A stretch of DNA of 9,595 bases from positions 1-9,595 of the forward strand of contig CAJTLT010000011.1 in the NCBI GenBank assembly GCA_910577375.1, in the 5' to 3' direction. Within the stretch, counting starts at the first letter, position 1, and each line of letters opens with the position of its first letter. The notes under the pieces were generated by a model. It did no database searches and was not told where the DNA came from. It saw only the letters and a list, made by a program, of their open reading frames with translations. Origin of the DNA: an uncultured Christensenella sp. (GTDB taxonomy: Bacteria > Bacillota > Clostridia > Christensenellales > Borkfalkiaceae). This document shows, one piece after another, positions 4,438 through 9,595 of this stretch. The position numbers and the translations under genes were made by a program.

Positions 4438-5862
4438 TTAATTTTTAAAGTGGCGCGCGCCCGTAAACAACATGGCAATCCGATACTTATTACACAGTTC
4501 GATCATCTCCTCATCGAGCGGGCTTTCGCCCGTCTGCATAATCGCGGTAATCCCCGCCGCGTGGCACAGTTCCACGCATTCGAGGGTGGGAAACCGAAAA
4601 TCGGATACGGCAATGCACCCCGCCGCCCCCTTCCCCGCAATGGAAAGCGCCGCTTTTAACGCTAACGTACGGTTTGTCTGCCCCGTTCCGATCCCCGCCG
4701 TAACACCGTCTTTTCCGATGACGACCGCGCTCGAACGGGCGTGCTTCGCCACCTTATAATTAAAATCGAGTGCCTTTCTTTCGTTTGCAGTCGGCGCACG
4801 CTCGGTAACGCAGCGCGCGTTTTCGTAAGTGAAGGTATCGTAAGTTTGCATCAGCAATCCGCCGTATATCTTCTGTAAATGGAACGTAAACTGAACTTTA
4901 CTGCGTATATCGGGCATTTCGAGCAAGATAAGCGATCGTTCGAATTGCAAAACGTTCATCGCCTCGGGCGTGAATCCCACTGCCACAACTACTTCTGCGG
5001 AAAGATTTTTCAACGCTTCGGCAGTGCGCGCGTCTAACACGCCGTTCACCGCAAGAATGCCGCCGTACATCTTTAACGGATCGGCAAGATACGCCGCTTC
5101 GAACGCTTCGTATACGCTTTCCCCCGTGCCCACGCTGCAAGGCGTACAGTGCTTGCATACCGCAACGGTCGGACCTTCGAATTCTTTTACCAAACCGATG
5201 GCGGTATTTGCATCGTTTACATTGTTATAGGAAATGACCGGCCCAGAAAGCTGTTTCGCGCGGGCGAGAGAACCCTCTTTTAGCAGCGGTTCGCGGTACA
5301 CTGCCGCGCGTTGGTGCGGATTTTCGCCGTAGCGCATATCCTGCGCCTTTTCGTATGTTACCGTAAGCGTCTGCGGAAACAAAATGTTCAGTTCGCGCGC
5401 CAAATACTGCGATACGAGCGCATGATAAGCCGCCGTATACGAAAACGCCTTATACATAAAGTACATGCGATCTTCTTCGGAAATTTCGCCAACGGCAAGT
5501 CCGCAAAGCAATTTTTCGTAATCGTCGGGATCGCACACCGCAACCGTTTCACCGAAGTTTTTCGCCGCTGCGGAAAGCGCCGCTACCCCTTGAGTGTCGA
5601 TCAGCGCGGCGGTTTCGCGGAACGCCGAACCGCTTTCCATATCCTTTTTAAAAGGATACAAATTTACGATCGCAAGTTGAATATTTAAATCGAATACATT
5701 TTTTCCGCACACGGGGCGAACGGGGATTTCCGCTTTTTGCAAATAAGAAAGCGTATCTTCTTCCGCGATCAGCTCATAACCGTATTCTACCAAATAGCGG
5801 CAAAATTCCGTAAGCCCGCGCTTATCGTATGCTTTTATATACGCAAGCTTTTTTTCTTTCAT
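4438..5862 (-). CDS. PurH-like AICAR transformylase with a reduced IMP cyclohydrolase domain
   Basis: A 474-residue protein of the PurH family (usually 510-530). The C-terminal AICAR formyltransferase half is recognisable throughout: RYGENPHQ (177-184), SYNNVNDANTA (211-221), the catalytic Lys-His pair at KHCTPC (237-242), MYGGILAVN (265-273), GIGTGQTNR (390-398) and FTGARHF (466-472). It should transfer the formyl group of 10-formyl-THF to AICAR in purine synthesis. The N-terminal IMP cyclohydrolase half keeps its start and end (VNLYPF 66-71, SAAAKN 97-102, AFSYTAAY 139-146). The STGGT loop is replaced by IAEEDT, and the segment with the GRVKTLHPxxHGG motif is missing, so IMP closure is unlikely. 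The start at 5862 follows AGGGGG with good spacing; the upstream ATG at 5904 has none. First gene of a pair with sdaA. Confidence 0.85.
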   Translation of the reverse strand: MKEKKLAYIKAYDKRGLTEFCRYLVEYGYELIAEEDTLSYLQKAEIPVRPVCGKNVFDLNIQLAIVNLYPFKKDMESGSAFRETAALIDTQGVAALSAAAKNFGETVAVCDPDDYEKLLCGLAVGEISEEDRMYFMYKAFSYTAAYHALVSQYLARELNILFPQTLTVTYEKAQDMRYGENPHQRAAVYREPLLKEGSLARAKQLSGPVISYNNVNDANTAIGLVKEFEGPTVAVCKHCTPCSVGTGESVYEAFEAAYLADPLKMYGGILAVNGVLDARTAEALKNLSAEVVVAVGFTPEAMNVLQFERSLILLEMPDIRSKVQFTFHLQKIYGGLLMQTYDTFTYENARCVTERAPTANERKALDFNYKVAKHARSSAVVIGKDGVTAGIGTGQTNRTLALKAALSIAGKGAAGCIAVSDFRFPTLECVELCHAAGITAIMQTGESPLDEEMIELCNKYRIAMLFTGARHFKN

Positions 5863-5916
5863 GTTTCCCCCTGAAAATGTCGATATTTTTTTCATTTCGC
5901 ACATACTGATTGCGAT

Positions 5917-6213
5917 ATGACATTTTTATACGTTATGCTGACGGTATATATTTTAGCGGTAAATTTTTATTCGTTCCGCTTGATCAAATCCCAACGGGAC
6001 GAATATGAATCGGGAAACGAAACTGTGGGAAAAAGCGACGGAAAATTGATCCTCGCGGCGCTTTTGGGCGGTGCGACCGCCGCATACGTTTCGATGTTCT
6101 GCATGCGGTTCCGCCTGGGAAATCTTCTTTTGATGATAGCGATGCCCGTTCTTGCGGTATTGAATTTTTATTGCTTCTTTTTGGGATACCGCGCCATTTA
6201 TCTGTTTCTTTAA
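5917..6213 (+). CDS. DUF1294 family small membrane protein
   Basis: A 98-residue protein with three or four hydrophobic stretches: residues 2-20 (YVMLTVYILAVNFYSF), 45-64 (LILAALLGGATAAYVSMF) and 73-98 (GNLLLMIAMPVLAVLNFYCF and onward). The order, the Gly-Gly in the second segment and the size match DUF1294 inner-membrane proteins, whose role is unknown. The basic motif usually found after the second helix is here RFRLGN. There is no convincing Shine-Dalgarno site before either the ATG at 5917 or the in-frame ATG at 5935, so the start is uncertain. It is divergent from the purH-like gene (54 bases between the starts) and convergent with the HAD gene. Confidence 0.75.
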   Translation: MTFLYVMLTVYILAVNFYSFRLIKSQRDEYESGNETVGKSDGKLILAALLGGATAAYVSMFCMRFRLGNLLLMIAMPVLAVLNFYCFFLGYRAIYLFL

Positions 6214-6224
6214 AAAGCCGACGC

Positions 6225-6243
6225 GCGCAAAATAGAATTGCGC
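6225..6243. terminator. Weak hairpin between convergent genes
   Basis: GCGCAA (6225-6230) and TTGCGC (6238-6243) with a seven-base loop, between the DUF1294 stop (6213) and the HAD stop (6249). It is followed rightwards only by CGAATTTTAAAA, so termination would be weak. Confidence 0.35.
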
Positions 6244-6248
6244 CGAAT

Positions 6249-7082
6249 TTAAAATCCCGCGCAAAATCCCGAATAGCGCGCCAGCCATTTGGCAACGCCG
6301 TCTTCTTCGCAATATCCTACGACGCCCGTCGCTTTTTCTTTCAGCCAACTGTCCGCATTCATAACGGCATACTTTTCGTCGCATACGTCGAACATGTCCG
6401 AATCGTTCGAAGTATCCCCGAAGCAAACCGCTTTATCGCAATGCAGATAATCTTTTAAAAAAGCAACCGCATTCGCCTTTGTCGCTTCGCGCGGGGAAAT
6501 TTCCAACCAGTAATCGTTATGATACGTTTCTTGATGGAAAATGCAAATCAGTCTGCTGTCGTATTTTAAAACGTTCCAAACCGCTTCTATTTGTTCTTTC
6601 GGACCGACGCATTTAAAATTGAACGCATGAAAATCGAGCAATTCCTCTCTCCCCGAAGCGGCAGAAAAACGCTTATCTCCCTGTCTGCGGCGCAAATAGC
6701 GGCACATGCCTTCCGTTTCGCTACCCGCGTTCCAAGCCACCCGTTCGCTGCAATCTTTGGCGCCGAATATAAAGGGATGAATCCCCCCATCGTTTAAAAC
6801 GGACAAAACGTAACTTTTTAATCCGTCGTCGAACAACACCGAACGAAGCACTTCTTTCGTCGCAAACTTATAAATCAGCCCACCGTTATATAGAACAACG
6901 GGCGCGTTTACGTTAAGTCCGCTTAACGCTTGCTCGGCGCTTACCGCCGAACGCGCCGTTGCATAGGTAAATAACATGCCGTCGTCGATCAAGCGATTTA
7001 TAATTTCATTGCTGTAACGGGAAACCCGCTCCTCTTTGGTCAAAAGCGTCCCGTCCAAATCGGTTACAAACAAAGTTTTCAT
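6249..7082 (-). CDS. HAD-superfamily (Cof-type, IIB) phosphatase
   Basis: A 277-residue soluble hydrolase with all four HAD motifs. Motif I is DLDGTLL (8-14; Asp8 nucleophile, Asp10 acid/base), motif II lies in YATARS (40-45), motif III is Lys202 in REATKANAV, and motif IV is GDTSNDSDMF (222-231). The large insert between motifs II and III is the C2-type cap (about 85-190) that sets substrate choice, typical of the Cof/YidA sugar-phosphate phosphatases. The usual closing features, a VMNA segment (240-243) and EEDGVAKWL (259-267), are present. The actual substrate cannot be told. Shine-Dalgarno is weak (AAGATAG), but the start fits the family and a promoter precedes it. It is monocistronic and convergent with DUF1294. 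Confidence 0.9.
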   Translation of the reverse strand: MKTLFVTDLDGTLLTKEERVSRYSNEIINRLIDDGMLFTYATARSAVSAEQALSGLNVNAPVVLYNGGLIYKFATKEVLRSVLFDDGLKSYVLSVLNDGGIHPFIFGAKDCSERVAWNAGSETEGMCRYLRRRQGDKRFSAASGREELLDFHAFNFKCVGPKEQIEAVWNVLKYDSRLICIFHQETYHNDYWLEISPREATKANAVAFLKDYLHCDKAVCFGDTSNDSDMFDVCDEKYAVMNADSWLKEKATGVVGYCEEDGVAKWLARYSGFCAGF

Positions 7083-7120
7083 ATTTCTATCTTGCCCGAA
7101 AATGTAAATTCTCTGCTATT

Positions 7121-7149
7121 ATTATATCATTCCAAATGCAAATTTTCCA
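7121..7149 (-). promoter_or_regulatory. Promoter of the HAD phosphatase gene
   Basis: Reverse strand: -10 TATAAT (7121-7126) with TGA in front (extended -10) and a weak -35 TGGAAA (7144-7149) at 17 bases. The leader is about 30 bases. The DNA from here to 7328 is AT-rich, contains no gene, and repeats the word AATTTTCCA several times. Confidence 0.6.
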
Positions 7150-7328
7150 CAGAGAAATCGTCAATTTTCCACTTTTCCTAAAAATGATAATTTTTAACAA
7201 AAGTCGCAAAATAATCTACTGATTTTGTAAGCAAAGTTTGAAAATTTCCCCCTATGGCGCACCCTAAAACGGTATCGGTTCGCAAGGAAAAAATAACAAA
7301 AAATTTTCCAAATAATCCCCGAAATCAT

Positions 7329-7357
7329 TTGACAATTTTCGCTAACTTTGATAGAAT
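7329..7357 (+). promoter_or_regulatory. Strong promoter of the tRNA cluster
   Basis: Perfect -35 TTGACA (7329-7334), 17-base spacer and -10 TAGAAT (7352-7357). Transcription would start near 7364, about 12 bases before the first tRNA, as expected for a stable-RNA operon. Confidence 0.88.
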
Positions 7358-7375
7358 GTACAAGCATTAACCGAT

Positions 7376-7449
7376 GCGGGTGTAGTTCAATGGTAGAATC
7401 CCAGCCTTCCAAGCTGGTCGCGTGGGTCCGATTCCCATCACCCGCTCCA
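7376..7449 (+). tRNA. tRNA-Gly (anticodon TCC)
   Basis: Acceptor GCGGGTG (7376-7382) pairs with CACCCGC (7439-7445), followed by T73 and an encoded CCA. Anticodon stem CCAGC/GCTGG, loop CTTCCAA, anticodon at 7408-7410, reading GGA (GGN by wobble). The T-loop is TCCGATT, so position 55 (7428) is C instead of the nearly universal U. The D-loop still has the GG pair (positions 18-19) that normally contacts base 55. First gene of the six-tRNA operon. Confidence 0.95.
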
Positions 7450-7456
7450 CTTTTTT

Positions 7457-7496
7457 TTAAGCAGAAGCATTAGATTTGCGACACAACTTCGCTTAA
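7457..7496 (+). other. Hairpin in the spacer after tRNA-Gly
   Basis: A run of eight T (7451-7458) follows one base after the tRNA-Gly CCA. Then TTAAGC-A-GAAG (7457-7467) pairs with CTTC-GCTTAA (7487-7496), a ten-pair stem with a single bulged A and a 19-base loop. It may guide processing of the tRNA precursor or partly attenuate transcription between tRNA-Gly and the other five. Confidence 0.4.
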
Positions 7497-7510
7497 GGCA
7501 ATGAGGGTAT

Positions 7511-7587
7511 GCGCCTGTAGCTCAGTAGGATAGAGCAACGGCCTTCTAAGCCGTGTGTCAGGAGTTCGAATCTCTTCAGGCGCACCA
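7511..7587 (+). tRNA. tRNA-Arg (anticodon TCT)
   Basis: Acceptor GCGCCTG pairs with CAGGCGC (7577-7583), A73 and encoded CCA. Anticodon stem ACGGC/GCCGT with loop CTTCTAA, anticodon 7545-7547, reading AGA/AGG. All stems pair and the T-loop TTCGAAT is canonical. Confidence 0.97.
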
Positions 7588-7597
7588 AATATTATAT

Positions 7598-7675
7598 GGC
7601 GGGTGTAGCTCAGTTGGTTAGAGCGCCAGATTGTGGCCCTGGAGGTCGTGAGTTCGATTCTCGTCGCCCGCCCCA
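7598..7675 (+). tRNA. tRNA-His (anticodon GTG)
   Basis: Encoded extra G-1 (7598) opposite C73 (7672), the histidine identity feature, then acceptor GCGGGTG with CGCCCGC and CCA. Anticodon at 7633-7635. The last anticodon-stem pair, 31-39, is an A-C mismatch (A7630, C7638); a U at position 39 would pair. T-loop TTCGATT is canonical. Confidence 0.96.
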
Positions 7676-7684
7676 CTTTTTCAC

Positions 7685-7760
7685 TGGGGTGTCGCCAAGA
7701 GGTTAAGGCACCGGATTTTGATTCCGGCATTCGTTGGTTCAAATCCAGCCACCCCAGCCA
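7685..7760 (+). tRNA. tRNA-Gln (anticodon TTG)
   Basis: Acceptor TGGGGTG pairs with CACCCCA (7750-7756), G73 and encoded CCA. Stem CCGGA/TCCGG, loop TTTTGAT, anticodon 7718-7720, reading CAA/CAG. The U1-A72 pair is typical of tRNA-Gln. Confidence 0.96.
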
Positions 7761-7764
7761 AAAC

Positions 7765-7840
7765 GGCCCATTAGCTCAGTTGGCAGAGCACTTGACTTTT
7801 AATCAAGGTGTCCCGGGTTCGAATCTCGGATGGACCACCA
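7765..7840 (+). tRNA. tRNA-Lys (anticodon TTT)
   Basis: Acceptor GGCCCAT pairs with ATGGACC (7830-7836) except position 3-70, where C7767 faces A7834; a U at position 3 would restore pairing. A73 and encoded CCA. Anticodon stem CTTGA/TCAAG, loop CTTTTAA, anticodon 7798-7800, reading AAA/AAG. T-loop TTCGAAT is canonical. Confidence 0.95.
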
Positions 7841-7845
7841 ATCAT

Positions 7846-7921
7846 GCACTTTTAGCTCAGTTGGTAGAGCAATTGACTCTTAATCAATGGGCCCAGGGTT
7901 CGAGTCCCTGAAAGTGCACCA
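7846..7921 (+). tRNA. tRNA-Lys (anticodon CTT), integration target
   Basis: Acceptor GCACTTT pairs with AAAGTGC (7911-7917), A73 and encoded CCA. Anticodon stem ATTGA/TCAAT, loop CTCTTAA, anticodon 7879-7881, reading AAG. All stems pair. Its 3' half, from the anticodon stem onward (7884-7921), is also the end of the recombinase gene on the other strand, which is why it is taken as the insertion site. Confidence 0.96.
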
Positions 7922-9437
7922 AAGACGATAAAGGTTGAACCTTTAATTCGTCAATAGCCTTGTCGTTATCGGCAAGGCTTATTTCTTTAATGTCCTTTTC
8001 GTTGCCGAAAGTCAGGTATGTTATAATGTGGTCGTCGTAAACAAACACTTTGTAAACAAGATTGTCAATGAGTGTCTTTTGGTATTCTTTGTCTGCGGGG
8101 TCGCCTTTCAGCATTTCGGCGATAAAATCAATGATTTTCTCTTTCGTGCATTTCTTGCCCCGTTCGAGTTCTATTTGCGCCTTGCTTGCGTTCAAGTCTT
8201 TTATCAGTATTTCAATCTCTTGCATTTTCCGCTCTATGTTCGCCCGTAGCATATCGTTCCGCGCCAAAATAAAGGCGTTTGTAAGCTGTTCCGCCTCGTC
8301 CTGTGCGTGGCGTATTCGCGCCTCTATGCTCCGCAAACTGTCCTCGCCAGTGCGTTGCTCGTAGTAGTTTATCGTGTCTTGGGCGGCAATTTCGGCATTT
8401 TCCCGTCTGCTCAAAAATTCGTAAACCGCGTTTGCAACCGTAAATTCAAGCGTGTTTTTGTTCTCGCTCGATTTATGGCAACCGCCTTTCCGCTTGCTAT
8501 GGCAAATATAATAATAGTGCTTTGCTCCCGTGTGGCTCGTACCGCCGCCCGCCGTCATACTGTCGCCGCAGTAGCCGCAAAAGGCTTTTCCCGTGAGTAT
8601 GTACGGCTCAACTGCCGAATTTGCGCCCGCTAAAATCTTGTTCTTTTCAAGCCGCTTTTGCACCGCCGCAAAGGTGGTTTTGTCTATGATAGCGGGGTAT
8701 GTATGGTCGCAAACTCGCGTTCCGTGCATACAGTCGCCCGTGTATTTGCGGTTGCTCAACCAGTTTTCAAACGTGCGGTATGTAAACGGCTTGCCCCTGT
8801 AAAGAACGTGCCGCTTGTTCAACTCGTCCGCGATTTCCTTTTTCGGTGTTCCGTTGGCGTATTCCGTGAAAATGAAACGAACTATTTCGGCTTGTTCCTC
8901 GTTAATGGCAACGCGGTGTATAATACCCTTATTGCCGCGCTTGTCGGTGTCAATGAGCTTATACCCGTAAATGAGCGTACCGCCGCAATACGTTCCGTTT
9001 TTCACGCTCGTGTCAAGTCCGTCGTGTACTCGCTTTGAAAGGCGTTGCGAATACTTTTCGTCGTTCCACTCCAAAAACATTTCGTAGAACTCGCCGCCCT
9101 CGTCGTCGCTCACGGGTTCGGTTGCGGAAACAACCCTTATTCCGTATCGCTTTTTTAACTGCGCTTTATACATAATGCTGTCAACGCGGTTGCGGGCGAA
9201 ACGGTCAAACTTATATACAATGATTTGCTCGAACGCGCCGCTGTCGGCGTCGGCTATCATTTTCTGAAAGTCGGGGCGGTGGTCGTTCGTTCCCGAACGC
9301 GCTTTGTCCATATAAGTTTTAACAACAGTGTAGCCTTGACTTTCGGCATACTCTGTGCAAATGCGAATTTGCCCCTCGATTGACTGCTCGTTCTGTCCTT
9401 GCGACGAATAGCGGGCATAGATAACTGCGTTTTTCAT
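7884..9437 (-). CDS. Large serine recombinase (site-specific integrase)
   Basis: A 517-residue recombinase that cuts and rejoins DNA through a serine-DNA link. The resolvase-type catalytic domain fills about 1-145, with R9 and nucleophile S11 in YARYSSQGQ, and KFDRFARN (76-83) supplying further active-site arginines. The recombinase domain follows (about 150-265, GYKLIDTDKRG to KRLEKNK). Next comes a zinc ribbon with C287-C290 and C312-C320 (FCGYCG and YYICHSKRKGGC), then a coiled coil (about 368-428) and a short C-terminal domain. AGGAG lies nine bases before the ATG. The stop (7884-7886) lies inside the anticodon stem of tRNA-Lys(CTT), so residues 507-517 (VHFQGLEPWAH) come from antisense tRNA sequence. 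That tail probably differs before integration. It should catalyse insertion and excision of the element to the right. Confidence 0.94.
   Translation of the reverse strand: MKNAVIYARYSSQGQNEQSIEGQIRICTEYAESQGYTVVKTYMDKARSGTNDHRPDFQKMIADADSGAFEQIIVYKFDRFARNRVDSIMYKAQLKKRYGIRVVSATEPVSDDEGGEFYEMFLEWNDEKYSQRLSKRVHDGLDTSVKNGTYCGGTLIYGYKLIDTDKRGNKGIIHRVAINEEQAEIVRFIFTEYANGTPKKEIADELNKRHVLYRGKPFTYRTFENWLSNRKYTGDCMHGTRVCDHTYPAIIDKTTFAAVQKRLEKNKILAGANSAVEPYILTGKAFCGYCGDSMTAGGGTSHTGAKHYYYICHSKRKGGCHKSSENKNTLEFTVANAVYEFLSRRENAEIAAQDTINYYEQRTGEDSLRSIEARIRHAQDEAEQLTNAFILARNDMLRANIERKMQEIEILIKDLNASKAQIELERGKKCTKEKIIDFIAEMLKGDPADKEYQKTLIDNLVYKVFVYDDHIITYLTFGNEKDIKEISLADNDKAIDELKVQPLSSLVHFQGLEPWAH
7924..7952. 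repeat. 29-bp imperfect palindrome next to the tRNA-Lys 3' end
   Basis: GACGA-TAAAGGTT (7924-7936), central G, AACCTTTA (7938-7945), an extra AT, then TCGTC (7948-7952): thirteen pairs with a two-base bulge. It begins two bases after the tRNA CCA and lies within the recombinase gene. Its place and dyad symmetry suit part of an attachment site or a protein-binding site, though this is inference. Confidence 0.5.
7957..7987 (+). terminator. Intrinsic terminator for the tRNA operon, inside the recombinase gene
   Basis: GCCTTGTCG (7957-7965) pairs with CGGCAAGGC (7970-7978), nine pairs with one G-U and a TTAT loop, then TTATTTCTTT. It lies 35 bases after the last tRNA on the same strand, so it can end the tRNA transcript. 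The DNA is also codons for residues about 487-495 of the recombinase. Confidence 0.6.
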
Positions 9438-9446
9438 TGTGATTTG

Positions 9447-9452
9447 CTCCTT
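9447..9452 (-). promoter_or_regulatory. Ribosome binding site of the recombinase
   Basis: AAGGAG on the reverse strand, nine bases before the ATG at 9435-9437. Upstream, 9453-9546 holds no gene and no convincing promoter; a TTGACA at 9545-9550 (reverse) has no matching -10 at normal distance. Confidence 0.7.
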
Positions 9453-9546
9453 TGCGCCGTCCGTTGCGGATTGCGGCTTAAAAATTTGTTGTTCGCTTTG
9501 GTACTTACCGTCTTAACCAGCAAAAAATGCCGCCGCAGGCAAATTG

Positions 9547-9594
9547 TCAAGGGTTTGCGCCGTAGGCGACGACGGTTTTATGCCTTACGGGAGA
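9547..9594 (-). CDS. Possible C-terminal end of a gene of the element (partial)
   Basis: A reverse-strand frame enters from the right edge and reads SPVRHKTVVAYGANP before TGA (9547-9549). It would be the gene just upstream of the recombinase, with a gap of about 110 bases. Fifteen codons are too few to prove coding or name a family; other frames also run to the edge. Confidence 0.2.
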   Translation of the reverse strand, partial: SPVRHKTVVAYGANP

Positions 9595-9595
9595 T

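Larger units (their letters stand above)
7884..9595. mobile_element. Left end of an integrated element at tRNA-Lys(CTT)
   Basis: The integrase is the outermost gene and points into the tRNA gene, with its stop inside it. This is the usual picture for an element inserted at a tRNA 3' end, with the tRNA kept intact by element-borne sequence. The left attachment site should lie somewhere in 7884-7952. The other end and the type (integrative conjugative element, mobilisable element or phage) are not in the window; a partner copy of the tRNA 3' end is expected to the right. Confidence 0.6.

Noticed and set aside
5863..5904. Earlier ATG of the purH-like gene at 5904
   Set aside because: No ribosome site there, and the extra 14 residues are outside the family's N-terminus; AGGGGG directly before 5862 decides.
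7130..7320. TTTTCCACA-like words resembling DnaA boxes
   Set aside because: None matches TTATCCACA exactly; there is no dnaA/dnaN context and no clustering beyond AT-rich composition.
7470..7911. Apparent proteins across the tRNA cluster on both strands
   Set aside because: They are translations of tRNA genes (for example PLAQLAEHLTFNQG), a well-known annotation artefact.
1..9595. CRISPR array
   Set aside because: No regularly spaced repeats of suitable length were seen anywhere in the window.

Overview
The window looks like chromosomal DNA from an anaerobic, low-to-moderate GC member of the Firmicutes, class Clostridia. Support comes from strong purine-rich Shine-Dalgarno sites, TTGACA/TATAAT-type promoters (several with an extended TGn -10), a DUF4364 protein beside a TSCPD-domain protein, an HPr-like protein without the PTS histidine, an oxygen-sensitive type L-serine dehydratase, and CCA-encoding tRNA genes. 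An uncultured gut lineage is plausible, but the genus cannot be fixed from sequence alone.

Left part (1-2895): a leftward gene, probably a GNAT acetyltransferase, runs off the left edge with its own promoter. Next comes a leftward two-gene operon, an unrecognised 238-residue protein followed by a Nudix ADP-ribose-pyrophosphatase-like enzyme, ending at a good intrinsic terminator. Divergent from it are a His-less HPr-like protein with its own promoter and terminator, then the pair DUF4364 winged-helix protein and TSCPD-domain protein.

Middle (2896-7082): a 324-bp gene-free interval holds an unusual density of hairpins and a candidate small RNA with promoter and terminator. Leftward from there is the pair purH-like and sdaA. 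The PurH-like protein keeps the AICAR transformylase half but has lost the core of the IMP cyclohydrolase half. The serine dehydratase keeps the three Fe-S cysteines and the C-terminal cysteine tail. A small DUF1294 membrane protein lies divergent to purH and convergent to a Cof-type HAD phosphatase.

Right part (7083-9595): a strong promoter drives six tRNA genes: Gly(TCC), Arg(TCT), His(GTG), Gln(TTG), Lys(TTT), Lys(CTT). Three of the six carry one C where a U is expected for pairing or for the T-loop. A large serine recombinase on the opposite strand runs into the last tRNA gene and ends inside it, so its last 11 residues are encoded by the antisense of tRNA-Lys(CTT). This is best read as the left end of an integrated element extending beyond the right edge.

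How it fits together: the left and middle parts are mostly housekeeping genes (ADP-ribose clean-up, purine synthesis, serine breakdown, phosphatase) with several unassigned Clostridia-typical small proteins. The accessory part begins at the tRNA-Lys(CTT) 3' end. No complete new defence or biosynthetic system is visible; the most unusual items are the reduced PurH, the tRNA base pattern, the tRNA/recombinase overlap and the candidate small RNA.
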